Shown: in pieces, positions 34,575 to 47,340 of the stretch | How the letters are laid out: the number at the start of each line of letters is the position of its first letter | How positions within the stretch are numbered: position 1 is the stretch's first letter | Notes under the pieces: generated by a model | Database searches by the model: none | The model's input: only the letters and a program-made list of their open reading frames with translations | Told to the model about the DNA's origin: nothing | Origin: Halichondria panicea | Taxonomy: Eukaryota > Porifera > Demospongiae > Suberitida > Halichondriidae | Length of the DNA: 64,000 nt | Assembly (NCBI RefSeq): GCF_963675165.1 | Contig: NC_087389.1 | Span: 1,832,001 to 1,896,000, forward strand | Reading direction: 5' to 3' | Program-made: the position numbers and the translations under genes

Positions 34575-36089
34575 ATGACATACAACCCTAGGTCTTTAGA
34601 AGCTGTTCCATTTCTGCAATTTGATAAGCTGATTCAAAAACTGAGGGAAAATCCTGAGCAGAATTGGGTATCTTTATAATTAACCTATATCAGTGAGACG
34701 TTGTTACTGTATCACTATATATGGATGTACCTATGCTAGATATCAATTGCTATAATTATTATATCTATATCTAGCTCAATTTTCCACGGTTAAACATTAT
34801 TGATACCCTTATTTTAAAGTGGACTCTTGTTGTATGGCTATGCAGACCAAAGTTGCTATGGTAAACACTCTCCTACGGTTCAAGTCTAAAGTGGAGGGAA
34901 CAATTACCATTGACAGCTGGCCTGATTTCAGTGCTATCTTATCCCATCAACGCTCAAAAACGGTGAGGCATTTGGCGTGATATACTCTTAATTAAGTATC
35001 TCTGTAGGAATCTCTTCAATGCTGTGTGCTTGAGAGAAAAGAAGAACATGTTCAAATGGTCATTCAAGAGATAGCAAAAAAGAAGTGCGATTACGTATTA
35101 ATAGGTAACGTGCAAATTATCATGTGAATTGTTTCCTATGTTGTATATACATGCACAGTTGATGAATGGCTCGGAAAAGATGTACAGGCAGCACTACAGT
35201 CTAATGACATGGCAAAAGGTCCTATCATCAATACTTTAATTGCCTTCTACCTCCCAAAAAGCAGTGATTTCACCGTTGAACCAATGTAAGCTCACAAAGC
35301 CATAGTCCACGTTATTATTCCCATAATCGCATGTTGTCCTATTATTTACTGTGATTCGTACAGTGATTAATCGCGTAATTGCACGTCGTCATTAACGACG
35401 TGCAATTACTGCCTTGACGACCGCGGCTAATTTTTTCACTGAAACTGTAGCTAAAAATGTCCTTAAAACTGCATCACAAACGATTAACAATCAATAGTAT
35501 GGCTACTCGTGCAATAAGGGATTAATAGTACTCATAACAAGCACTGGCAAGGTTAATAGCACTTAGCTACGCCTCGTGCAATTAGTATCCTTGCCATTGC
35601 TTGCTTGTTACTCGTGCTATTAATCCCATATTACACTCTTAGCCATACTATTAATTATACTAATTATGTAGGACCTGCCCAGAAGGATATGTTTTGAGAA
35701 GCCTGGAAGAGTGTCATATAGAAGAGGTTTCAGTGGAATGGAGTTATATGGATCGTGACAAAAAGATATCCTTATTCACCCAGATAGTCAAGCAACAACA
35801 CAGTGTTGGTATCTTCCCAACATGCTCTGGGAAGATAGACAAGTCTCCGGTTGGATGGTGTTTGCAATATCCATCAGGATTCTTTGGTCACTTGTTTGTT
35901 AATGAGGAGCATCGAAGAAAGGGACTTGCTAAGGTTTTGGTACAACACATATGCTGTTTAATTGAAGAAGATGGAGAGGTTCCTTTAGCATTTGTTGAAA
36001 GAGACAATATAAAATCACTTTCTCTTTTTCGAAGTCTTAGTTTTGTTCAGTCAGATTTCCAAGCTGCGATTCTTACTCGCTTTTGTTAG
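34575..36089 (+). CDS. GLYAT-like N-acyltransferase, copy B
   Basis: Exons 34575-34667, 34846-34962, 35008-35104, 35159-35285 and 35672-36089 give 283 residues, with phases identical to copy A. The signature is IDSWPDFSAI in exon 2, and the GNAT loop EEHRRKGLAK is intact. It has one more codon than A at the end of exon 3. Before the Ngaro insertion its start lay about 0.2 kb from that of coiled-coil copy A, head to head, as copy C still does with coiled-coil copy B. The promoter may therefore be disturbed. Confidence 0.88.
35310..35660. repeat. Repeat-derived insertion in intron 4 of acyltransferase copy B
   Basis: Absent from the same intron in A and C. It contains AATTGCACGTCGT/ACGACGTGCAATT and a longer imperfect foldback (ATAGTATGGCTA...TAGCCATACTAT, with CTCGTGCAATAAGGGATTAAT and its inverse). 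Probably one or two miniature inverted-repeat elements. Confidence 0.55.
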
Positions 36090-36585
36090 TCAGCTGTTTT
36101 GCATGCAGTGTCTGTATATTTTGTAGCCTGTACATTCCTAGTGTATTATTATAGGTGTATTCTTTCAAATGTAAAAATTGCTAGAATATTGGTCGGGAAA
36201 AGGACCAAAAGGTACCAAAACAAGCGAGGGAGGAGAGCTGCAAGTTATCCTGTTACAACGACAACGTCATTCACAGGTCTACATGTGTAGATGTACAATG
36301 ATAATTTACTAAGTGTATAATAATTATTATGCACATGATACAATGATAATTATTGTTCTGAAAGTACAATGTGTGATGTGATGCATATGAATTCTACACT
36401 AGCTGTTCATGACATTGTGACACATTGATGTACAGCTCTCCTCCCTCGCTTGTTTCGTGACTTTTAGGTGCTTTACGCGTCAGACAACAATTGGTGGAAG
36501 AGTTCCAGAAATACATGTCCTTAGCTTGACTGCGTACTAGAGACTTTAAGAGGCGCCAGTGATGTTTTAGCCCATCAAAGCTGAT

Positions 36586-38280
36586 GGAGGGCAACATACA
36601 ACGATACAACAACTGGAGAGAGAAATCAAACGGTGGGTGTGCGAATTTGAAAATAGCGACTATACCTCCTTACGCACTTGCATCTGTGCAATTTAATTAT
36701 CCTCAGTCCTTTACTTTATGAGTCCCCTTACACGTACAAGCTATGCCTGCTTGTATTTAATGTTTGAGGCATGGTATTGGTTAAACAATTGTATACATAA
36801 TACCTGAATGAATACCTGTTCAATCTTGGAAATACAGTACCTTTTTGATTGACCTCTATTTATATCAAACAAAGCTATCTCTGTCCTCCACAGGCTGAGG
36901 TATTATAGAGAAGGACAGCTGGCTAAGAGGAGGAGGAGAAATCTACACTGGTTGAGGATAAAAAAAGGTCACGTGGACAAGGTCAAAGTGGAGCATGAGG
37001 TGGATGGCAAGCTCAGTTTCAGCAATTGATGCTGAAAGAAAAGAGTGAGATTATAATATCTACTGTCCTATTTTTATAGTCTATGTACAAACCACTATAG
37101 TAGCTAATAAATGGGAATACTCCTTAAACACTTGTGTATGTGTCATAAGAATCAATTTGAGGATACTACCTCATTTTATGAGCCTGCTCCTCACGAGTAC
37201 AGTCAGGTTCCTGTCCCAGCAGGGTTTCATCTAGTGGAGTGGGCTGGGGTGAACCTTCCCCCCAAAATGCTCATCTTCCCCCCTCCCCCCCAAATGTTTG
37301 TAGAATTAATGACATCATCACATTTAATCCTAGATAAAACCCTGCCCAGCTGGGGCAGGAATGCTCAAAAGCATGCTCCATTTGTCTTTCTGCTTTCATG
37401 GTGGCCTGGGATCGAGGCTAACTCCATGCAAACAACACAGGCTGGACAAGGTTGGTATATATGGGGTAGAAGTATAATATATTAAGACAGAGTGGTAGGT
37501 TTTCTAAACGCAATCATACCTGATCTATATGTGTATGTGTATTTGTTCAGCACCATATAGCACATTGTAGTTGTGTATAATCAAGGGCATATTAAGAGAA
37601 GAGGGCATGCAACTCACAATGTATACTGTGTATGCATTAGGTCCTGATAATTTTTTTCTATTCTTTAATTCTTGAAAAATGTGCTTATTATTCTCATAAA
37701 AAATCTGCCCAAAAATGCGATTATAAAAACAATTAAGACTCAATCCCAGGCCGAGTTTTCACTTTTATAACGGTTAGGCGAACAACTATACAACTATAGG
37801 GCTACACACAACGACACAAGCCATAATTCATGTATCACGATTCTCATTGTTATATTATGCAAAACTTAATGATCTTTACCAAAAATGTACATTGTTGCCA
37901 ATTATTCATTTGACACCTATTATGCTAAAATTATGAGCATAATTTATCAGGGCCTAGTATGCGTCGTATTATTGATGAGTTAGCAGGATATGCTAGGCCA
38001 ACCACCCACTAGGGAATAGAGTAAAAACAAGAGTATAAAGTGCACGTGCAATAAATTCTTAGATATAAGCCCCCGCCCAATGATACGATAGATTGTAGTT
38101 GCATGCCCTCTTCTCTTTTACGCCCTTGCTATTATCTATGACAGGCTGTCTTCAACTGAGGCTCATGAGGAACACTGTGGCATTGACAGCTAGGTGTAAT
38201 GATCGAGCTGATGTACAGGCCATTGTCAGTAGTGTACTGTTTTCTGGAGTGTGGTTTGGACTGTGCAATATTAAAGTTAC
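36586..38280 (+). pseudogene. Inverted relic of the LEKR1-like gene (unit B)
   Basis: Counterpart of 14553-16255. It has the same exon-2, exon-3, exon-4 and exon-7-like pieces in the same order (for example GGCAACATACAACGATACAA, GTGGACAAGGTCAAAGTGGA, GACAGCTAGGTGTAATG). The rest of 36090-40157 is non-coding and follows unit A closely. Confidence 0.7.
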
Positions 38281-39620
38281 CGTGGATACTTACTTGCCTG
38301 CACTTAGAAATTGTCTCAGTAACTTCCTTGAGATTCTGTTTGTGTTGTCAATCATAAATCATACATTTTGTTATGACATCATTTAATTTTTAGATTTCTA
38401 GCAGAGGAGGAATGCCAGGGTAACGTTTAATGAAAGATTAAACATTCTTGTTCTGTGGGTCTTCTGCAGAACCCTTTCAGTTGAGTTCAATTCAACATGC
38501 AGTGACGAGGAGTGCTGGCTGTTGTGTTGGTGTTTAGTCTCATCGGGATGATCCACATTCCCAACGGTCTGTGAGGCCAAACCCTGCCCTGTGAAGACTG
38601 GTGCTTGTGTATTCATTGTCTACGTTCTATACTGCTCATCTTCATGTTGTTTCAGGTATGTTGTTAGCTTTTTAGTATGTAATTTAATATGGCCATATGC
38701 TTTGCTATAATTTTGTTAGATTGAGAAACTAGTCTCTTTTTGTATCGGAATCTCTTAGTGTTTGTAGCGCCCCGAGTTTAGTTTCCGTATAGCGCTCTAT
38801 TTTTGAGGAACTAAAATTTCGCGGATTTTATTTTTGAGGATTGAGGATTGACCACACCCTGACAATAGAGAGGCCTTTACAATACCGGAAGTATGTAATG
38901 AATGGTTTCGAATGTAGCCAGGTACAAAACAGGTCAAGCTGTACAAATTATGAAAGCCGCATATGCATAAAGTATCACAACCAGCATTAAAACACGTTGC
39001 TATCAAGATCAATCTGCCAAAACTATGAAATGTTAGTGTCTCAAAAATACGGTAGATAAACGCAAGCGCAAGCATGCTAGTACAGATTTTTCCTGTGATA
39101 ATTTCAGTTTACAGTGTTTGTAATTGAAGTGTTTCAACCAACAATTATACCTTTCACAGACGACGGACGACACAAATGCTGTTCCTAACAGTTTATAGAT
39201 CCTAGTCTCAGTAATAACAGGAGCATTAACTCTTGGTAACAAAAAAAGTGGCAGCTGCCAACAGCAACCCCATTTGACTCCCCAGGGTGTCATACAGGGG
39301 AAAGGGGATATCCCCCTCTAGCTCCAATTCCCCCCCCCCCTAAAATTTGCATTCAAGTGTATTTGTAGTTGCCAATAACAAAATGTAGTTACATACTAAC
39401 AGTTGAATATTTTTTTAGCAACATTTTCTAGTTGCTTTTCTTATTTCCCTCCTCTACTTCACAAAACCCTGTATGACACCCTGCTCCCTTGGTCGTGTAG
39501 GCTATCATACTAAATTACTGCGTTATTATGTAGATTCTGTGCTGCTCAAAGGGCTATACATATACGTGCATACTGTCTATACGTGCTCATTGTATGCATA
39601 TGACCTTATCTTTATCGTAT

Positions 39621-39668
39621 CTACAGTTTACGGCTCTGGTGCACCTATCTTCTGTAACCCTTCCAGAT
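39621..39668 (+). pseudogene. Fragment of the bHLH gene's exon 2 (unit B)
   Basis: GTATCTACAG, GGCTCTGGTGCACC and TGTAACCCTTC match the acceptor and start of bHLH exon 2 (49237, minus), as in unit A. Confidence 0.55.
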
Positions 39669-40157
39669 AATTTTAGTTTGAGAAACAAACCTGCACATAA
39701 TAATTATTATGTACATGTGTTTTATAGCTGGATCTCATGATTGGACTACAATGCCTCGTGCACGTTCTTATAATTATTTGTGTTCCTACTGTAGATGTGC
39801 TTTATTATACGTACGTGATTGGTGCAGGCACAGACTCGTGTGATAATCTTCAGTGTCCATAGGATAATATCATATCATAATATGCTTGCATGTTTATTCT
39901 AGTAGTAACAATTTTACAAGTTCATAATTTACGCAAGTACGTACTCTTGCAAAATAAGGACTAGTACTATATAATATATATACAGACTCAATATTGATGT
40001 ACAGTACGTATGTATAATTATCACATGGATGATCCATTTATAATTAAAAAGTTGTGTATATACGATTAGAAATGAGAATAGACGTAGATCATTGAAATAA
40101 AAATTAAGTGGCGTGTATATTTGCCTGGGAAAATGTAATCAGGTTTTTGTGTATAAT

Positions 40158-43100
40158 CTAATACGTTTTCTTGCTCCGTTTTGATGAAGCCTTGGCTAAT
40201 GACAGCTCTTCTGTTAGTCTCTCTCTCTCCTCACATTCCTTTTCAACTATCGCTTGAAGCACTGAAATCTGTACATTAATACAAGGGATGACATGTCACC
40301 ACACGCTGATACTACAGTAGACTTGATATACCGGCCATTTGGTTTGGCACGGATTGCTAGCTAGATTACTGCACAAAACTCGCCCTGAAATGCGGCCACT
40401 CGCTATTCCGTAAACAACGACAATTATGATAATTATAGAACAATACAGGCAAATGCCTACCTTCAAAATGTTATCACGGAAATGTGTATAATAAAACCAC
40501 ATCATATAGCAAGTCATCCACGCGTACAGCTTAAAGGATCAGGTAAAGTATCCTATAACCTCACATACCTCTTGGTATGCCTCAGAGAGCTTCTCCTCGA
40601 GAGCCACCCTCTTTTTCTCGGCCAATTCCAACTTCTTCCTCACTTGGTGTGTCTCAACTGATGCTCTCTCCTCCAGGCTTTTCCTGTCACGTTTCTCTTG
40701 GAGTAGAGACAATTCTAGCGCTTTGACAGAGTTCAAGTGATTTGTCATTTCCCTGTCTCCTATGTCCTGTGGTATCTCATAAAGTGTGTAAGGGTGGTAG
40801 CTATAGTTACCTTCTCTTTCTGTAGCTGTTCTTGGAGAGATGAGACCAGTCTAGTCTTTTCCAGTTCACAAGCAGTCAATGTTGACGTCAGCTGTAACAA
40901 ACGGTAGCACTCAAAAATTAATATACCGTATAGCGGATAATTTTCATGGGGTAAAAAATTCTTTCAACTCAAAAACTAGCCTCGATCCCAGGCCGCACTG
41001 AAAATGGGCCTGGTACCATTGAAACTAAAAACTGAGTAGCATAGTCCTACTCTTGGTCATACTAGAAGCAATGAGCCAGAAACTTTTTGTGAAGGCGGCT
41101 ACTCGAAAACGGTGATTTTCGTGAGTAAACATTTCACGAAAATTACCCGCTATTACGATAAAATGCATACACAAAATAGCTATATAATTATTTAGTACAA
41201 TATAATTGCCGATAAATTATACCTCAATTAGCTTTGCTCGCATTTCTTGCTGTTTTGAGAATTGAGTCTTAACAGTCTCCTTGAGAGTCTAATGAACAAG
41301 CAGCAAAAAATCATAAAAACACAATCTATTACAAATAACAGACCATTTCATGCTCAGTCTTGATTGCCTTGCGAGCACTTTCAAACTGATACCTATGTTC
41401 TCTTCTCACTGTCTCTAACTCTTGGGAGTGCTTCAACTGTAGAGCTTCCATTTTCTTATGGCCACAAGTCAACAACTCCTCTCGACAGCTGGTCATTGAT
41501 GACTGTAACTCCTGTGAGTGCATGCGGAGCAATTAATAGACATACATTTTCCATCCACCAACACTCGTCACAAGGTTTGTGAAGTTGACCTGACAGCACA
41601 AACAGAATTTTCAAAGAAGTTACTGAGACCGTTTCTAAGTACATGTACATGCAGCTGACGCTTGCCACAGCCGGGCTGTAAGTGTGCATGATAACTTTAA
41701 TAAGAGGAGGGCTACATGTCAGACTCACACACACCCATCTCAATGCTGTGACAATTTACGTTAATCCACATACATTGCATATTATACCTTTCGTGTCTGT
41801 TCCAGTGACTTTAACTTGTGCAATGTTTTCTCGAGTGTGGCTTGGACTGCAGCTTTGCTAGACTCCAACACATTGACCTGGGTCTCTAACTCCCTCACTC
41901 TCCTGCGATAGTATAAACAAACTCCTGATAACATATACACATTAAAATCAAGGGATCTAACAGGAACGCATTGTAAAATAAGATGGATACGTACTACATC
42001 GCTTGCTCTCTCTATATACCTGCCAGCTCCATTACACCTAGCTGTCAATTCCACAGTGGTTTCACGAGCCTCAGTTGAAAACAGCCTGTCATAGATACAA
42101 TTACAATGTAATAATATCACGTTGTCAAGGTAACAAGGGTGTAATAAAAGTCATACAACCTCTCTGTGTTATACTATTTTTATTACACGATCACGCAGCC
42201 TTGAGGCATGATTTGGTAAGGGGTTGTTGTGATATAAAACACATTATAGCATGAGAATCCTTGCGTTTTATTTAAATATATGCAGGCAATTCGTCCTCAT
42301 GCTTGTGCCTGTATACTTAAAATAGAACACTCGAATAATTATTAGGCAAGTCAATCCTCAGACTGAACATTACTATTACTGTATATGTTCTAATTTATCA
42401 GACAGCAACAAATAGTATCTTGGAAATTGTCCGGGTATAATTGGAACAGATTTTTATAGAGCATGCAAAGTGTCTGGAACAAGCAAGCAGCTGCATGCGA
42501 GCTAGCTAAGTTTAATAGAACAGTGTACGACTGAATAGTTGCACTAGCTATCTAAAACTAGCTACTCAAAGCTATCTAACTGTAGCACTCTAAGTCTTAC
42601 TTGCCGTCTATGAATGTAACTCAACTTTTCAAGGTATTGTCCGGATATTTATGTAATATTAAAGCACTGGAGTGTCCGTTGTATTAGAACAACGAAAATT
42701 TCCCAAAAGAGTGCCCGGTAAATTAGAAGATATACGGTATACACATAATTATGTACCCACACACACAATGGCGTTAGAGAACCTAACACTTACTCAAGTT
42801 TCCTCTGCATTTTCTGTATATCTTCATCTCTAGCAACAAGTGCCGTTTCCATATGCCTGGTTTTTCCAATGAGATCTGTACAGCAAGAAGAATGGAGGAA
42901 GAAACACAGGCTGGTGTATTTGCCACAAAGATTTAAGGAGGTCATGTACTGCACATGGCATACACATTCACCTTGAACCTCTTGCTCGTATTTGAGAGTG
43001 GAGTGTTGTTCCTCTCGGAGCAACTGTTTCAAATTGCTCTCAGTCAACGTCCATTTTTCATTCTGCTCTCTCATCTTACTCTTGATACACTCATTTTCTG

Positions 43101-45325
43101 ATCTTAAGCTCATCACAGCTAGATAAAATAGAAACAGTCTTTGTTTGTAAACGTATGAATACCAATTTATGCACGGTTTATGTGCAGTATACTAGATTAA
43201 AAAAACACTCATAAGAAGGCTTTGTTAGAAGCAGGAAATGTGTACTGTTTTACTTTCTATACTCTACCACACCAACCTTGTTCAGCCTGTGTTGCTTGCA
43301 TGGAGCATGCCTCAGAGCACTCCTGCCCCAGCTGGGACAAGGACCTGGCTGTACTCGTGAGGAGCTGGCTTATCTCGACCTTAAAATGAGGTAGTGCCGA
43401 GAACCCTGCTTGAATCTTGGTAAGGTCATGCCTGATCTGATTCTTGTGACACCTTGAAAGAATAGATAAAGATAATCTACAACAATAATGTAGTTAAGTA
43501 TAAACGTGGAATTTCTTACGCCTACACAGACTATTAAACTAATAAACGAAGATACTAAACGAAGATACTAACTAATCTCACTCGTACATGGAGAATGCCT
43601 TCTCTTTCTCTTGCTGGAGCTTCAACTGCTCTAACTGAGCGTGCAATCCACTCAGCTCCGCCTTCATATCCCTCAATTCATGCTCCACTTTGACCTTGTC
43701 CACCGTAACATTGTTTTTATCCTCAACCAGTTTAGATTTCTCAACCTCCCAGCCAGCTCTGTCCTTCTCTATATACCTCAGCCTGTGGAGGACAGAGAAG
43801 AGATAGCTTTGTTTGATACAAAAACAGGTCCATCAAAGAGCCATCGTATTTCCTCGGGGTTTCAGATTGAGCACAGATATTGCATTTAGCTTTAGGTAAC
43901 CAGGAGGCAAATACAGCTTGTGCATGTATAGGTAACTATTGCACAGAAGTAAGTACAGAGTTAGTTAAGGTTGCGGTAAACAGTTTGCTCATGAATATTC
44001 ATGATCTTCTTATAATGATTTTTGTGAAACTATACATGCCATGATAAAAGTTGAAGCACATACATGATACTTATATTGGTGTATCATCCTGTATGACAAG
44101 TATCAGTATTCAAAACATTTTCCAGTGGAAGCTCTGAGCAATCATCAAGTTACTAGAAACAACACTAACTAGTAGTCATTATAATTTTAAACTTCCTAAA
44201 ACACTTCTAGCTCTGTGTTCTTGCTCTTATATGATGCTTCTTACCATTCTGGAGGGCGGGTCGAAGCGTTTTTTTCCTTCCAGGCCAAGAAACTCTCACA
44301 AAACAATAATATGTAGACTAACTCCACTTAAAATGGCGGCCAGAGCCAAGGAAAACAGCCTCTTGTGAGCTTTCAGTAGCCTTTTTTCGAAATATCTCTT
44401 CGACCCGCCCTACATATAGTGAAGGTACAGTCTAAGCTTTATAGTAAAAATGTCTATTCGAGCCATGAAATGACTACTGCGTTTCAGCTGGACTTCCAGC
44501 TCATTCTAGCTGGAAAAGATCACTAGATCTAGCTCATGAATAATTAATGAGCAAACGGTTGACCGTAACCTAAAATATCAGACATGTATGTAAACTCTAC
44601 TGCCCCTTTTTTTTTTAATAACCATGCATCAGTGCAGTGTCATTGCATTAAATTCAGGCTGCTAGTACACCCACCTTTTGATCTCACTCTCCAGTTGTTG
44701 TATGTTGCCCTCCAGCTTTGAGATCTCATGATGTACTAGATAACTCACTCCACAGAACTGACACACTGTCTCCTCACGGGGCAGCCGCTGTATGTCTGCA
44801 TACCAGGGTCCGGGTGGGAGAGAGAGAGACAATAATTATAACTACGATGTATAATTGTACACTGCATGTATATGAAGGCTATTCAGCAGTCCATGCTGGG
44901 AACAGCGGACCTGACATATTAAATAGCCTTCATACACTGCATGTATATGAAGGCTATTCAGCAGTCCATGCTGGGAACAGCGGACCTGACATATTAAATA
45001 GCCTTCATACACTGCATGTATATGAAGGCTATTCAGCAGTCCATGCTGGGAACAGCGGACCTGACATATTAAATAGCCTTCATACACTGCATGTATATGA
45101 AGGCTATTCAGCAGTCCATGCTGGGAACAGCGGACCTGACATATTAAATGTCTGTGATCAGGGGGTGATATGTAAACTCTAATAAATAATTATGTTGACA
45201 TCATGTCATGTGTATAATAAAACCACATCATATAGCAAGTTTGCAACTTTAGCAACTCCAGGCTAAAGTTGCAAATAGCATTATTTACCTTCGGGGAGAT
45301 CTTTGACAGGTTGATATCTCTCCAT
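40158..45325 (-). CDS. LEKR1-like coiled-coil protein, copy B (intact)
   Basis: Thirteen exons: 45289-45325, 44675-44795, 43582-43782, 43277-43452, 42972-43118, 42794-42875, 42020-42085, 41788-41902, 41344-41511, 41223-41288, 40811-40891, 40569-40766 and 40158-40268. They join in phase throughout and give 522 residues. The N-terminus MERYQPVKDLPEDIQRL leads into a short Cys motif, CQFCGVSYLVHHEI, then almost continuous Glu/Lys/Leu-rich coiled coil to the end (SKRSKKTY). That Cys motif and composition recall LEKR1 (leucine, glutamate and lysine rich 1), from memory and not checked. It is probably a structural or scaffolding protein. The start lies 213 bp from acyltransferase copy C on the other strand. 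Confidence 0.8.
43968..44576. mobile_element. MITE in intron 2 of coiled-coil copy B, absent from copy A
   Basis: The ends GGTTGCGGTAAACAGTTTGC and inverse (GCAAACGGTTGACCGTAACC) have arms of about 38 bp running into TCATGAATA. TAA flanks both sides, which would suit a Harbinger-like 3-bp duplication, though the empty site in copy A is not a perfect match. A second inverted pair, AGGGCGGGTCGAAG / CTTCGACCCGCCCT, lies inside at about 44253-44412 and may be a nested element. Confidence 0.65.
44861..45160. repeat. 75-bp tandem repeat, four copies
   Basis: The period is exactly 75 bp (ACTGCATGTATATGAAGGCT at 44861, 44936, 45011 and 45086). Within each unit TATGAAGGCTATT and AATAGCCTTCATA are inverted, so each unit can fold. 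Unit A has a single copy near 28079. The array lies in intron 1 of coiled-coil copy B. Because 75 is a multiple of three, it creates a long but meaningless open frame. Confidence 0.85.
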
Positions 45326-45538
45326 GGTGCCGGTGGCGTGGCAACTTTATACAGCCATAGATATATTATCGATCTGGCCCAGGCAGAATCTCATCTCCAG
45401 ACATTTCAAATTTACCCGCTGGCTCTAATTCCAATTAAAAGAAAAGAAAGCTCTCCTGACCTTTGAGTCGTACTGGCTTTTGAGATACATAAAATCTTGC
45501 AGTGCATGCATGCTAGCTAGCTAGCTTAGGAGCTAGAA
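45326..45538. promoter_or_regulatory. Likely shared promoter, coiled-coil copy B / acyltransferase copy C
   Basis: Only 213 bp separates the two start codons, which point away from each other. It contains TTTACCCGCTGGCTCTAATTCC, which is also kept upstream of acyltransferase copy B. No TATA box is obvious. Confidence 0.5.
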
Positions 45539-47340
45539 ATGGCATACAACCCTAGGTCTTTAGAAGCTGTTCCATTTCTGCAATTTGATAAGCTGATTCA
45601 AAAACTGAGGGAAAATCCTGAGCAGAATTGGGTATCTTTATAATTATTATATTTAGACCTATGTCAGTGAGACGTTGTTACTGTATTACTAGCACTATGG
45701 ATGTCACTATGGATGTACCTATGCTAGATATCAATTGCTATAATTATTATATCTATCTAGCTCAATTTTCCACGGTTGAACATTATTGATACCCTTATTT
45801 AAAGTGGACTCTGTTGTATGGCTGTGCAGACCAAAGTTTCTATGGTAAACACTCTCCTACGGTTCAAGTCTAAAGTGGAGGGAACAATTACCGTTGACAG
45901 CTGGCCTGATTTCAGTGCTATCTTATCCCATCAACACTCAGAAATGGTGAGGCATTTGGCGTGATATACTCTTAATTAAGTATCTCTGCAGGAATCTCTT
46001 CGAATTCAATGCTGTGTGCTTGAGAGAAAAGAAGAACATGTTCAAATGGTCATTCAAGAGATAGCAAAAAAGAAATGCAATTACGTATTAATAGGTAACG
46101 TGCAAACTATCATGTGAATTGTTTCCTATGTTGTATATACATGCACAGTTGATGAATGGCTCGGAAAAGAGGTACAGGCAGCACTACAGTCTAATGACAT
46201 GGCAAAAGGTCCTATCTTCAATACTTTAATTGCCTTCTACCTCCCAAAAAGCAGTGATTTCATCGTTGAACCAATGTAAGCTCACAAAGCCATAGTCAAG
46301 TTTTTTACCCAATCTCCGTAAAAAAACAACTTTGTATTAACGTTCACGTTGTTATTCCCATAATTATATAGGACCTGCCCAGAAGGATATGTTTTGAGAA
46401 GCCTGGAAGAGTGTCATATAGAAGAGGTTTCAGTGGAATGGAGTTATATGGATCGTGACAAAAAGATATCCTTATTCACCAAGATAGTCAAGCAACATCA
46501 CAGTGTTGGTATCTTCCAAACATGCTCTGGGAAGATAGACAAATCTCCGGTTGGATGGTGTTTGCAATATCCATCAGGATTCCTTGGTCACTTGTTTGTT
46601 CATGAGGAGCATCGAAGAAAGGGACTTGCTAAGGTTTTGGTACAACACATATGCTGTTTAATTGAAGAAGATGGAGAGGTTCCTTTAGCATTTGTTGAAA
46701 GAGACAATATAAAATCACTTTCTCTTTTTCGAAGTCTTAGTTTTGTTCAGTCAGATTTCCAAGCTGCGATTCTTATGCACATGATACAATGACAATTATT
46801 GTTCTGACAGTACAATGTGTGATGTGATGCATATGAATTCTACACTAGCCGTTCATGACATTGTGACACATTGATGTACAGCTCTCCCCCCTCGCTTGTT
46901 TCGTGACTTTTGGGTGCTTTACGCGTCAGACAACAATTGGTGGAAGAGTTCCATAAATACATGTCCTTAGCTTGCTTGACTGTGTACTAGAGACTTTATA
47001 ATTTAAGAGGCGTCAGTGATGTTTTAGCCCATCAAAGCTGATGGAGGGCAACATACAACGATACAACAACTGGAGAGAGAAATCAAACGGTGGGTGTGCT
47101 GGCAGTCCAAATTTGAAAATAGCGACTATACCTCCTTACGTACTTGCATCTATATAGTTATCCCCGGTCCTTTACTGAGTCCCCTTACACGTACAAGCTA
47201 TGCCTGCTAGTATTTAATGTTTGAGGCATGGTATTAAAAGACTGGTTACATGTATACACAAGGCTAAGGCTGTATTGAATACCTGTTCAATCTTGGAAAT
47301 TGACCTCTATTTATATCAAACAAAGCACTTCTGTTCCTTA
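45400..47340. repeat. Truncated duplication unit C
   Basis: Matches the left end of units A and B through the acyltransferase and the start of the relic (GGCAACATACAACGATACAA near 47047), then stops being collinear after ATTTATATCAAACAAAGC. About 270 bp that follow the acyltransferase stop in A and B are deleted. Confidence 0.8.
45539..46792 (+). CDS. GLYAT-like N-acyltransferase, copy C
   Basis: Exons 45539-45631, 45830-45946, 45992-46094, 46149-46275 and 46372-46792. It starts MAYNPRSLEAV. Exon 3 has two extra codons (ESLRIQCC against ESLQCC in B). A deletion at the 3' end replaces the last residues LTRFC of A and B with LMHMIQ, and the frame closes at once, so the protein stays close to 285 residues. 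The VDSWPDF signature and the EEHRRKGLAK loop are intact, although GFLGHLF replaces GFFGHLF. Confidence 0.86.

Larger units (their letters stand above)
34440..45400. repeat. Segmental duplication unit B
   Basis: Collinear with unit A. It has the same gene order, but without the ISL2EU, LINE and 0.87-kb insertions. Its own gains are about 0.35 kb in acyltransferase intron 4, about 0.6 kb at 43968-44576 and a four-fold 75-bp array. The left edge shares TCCAGACATTTCAAATTTAC with unit C at 45398. Confidence 0.85.

Noticed and set aside
44718-45182. 154-codon frame with a four-fold peptide repeat (LHVYEGYSAVHAGNSG)
   Set aside because: It is the translation of the 75-bp intronic tandem repeat. 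Its start is antisense to a real coiled-coil exon, and unit A has no equivalent.
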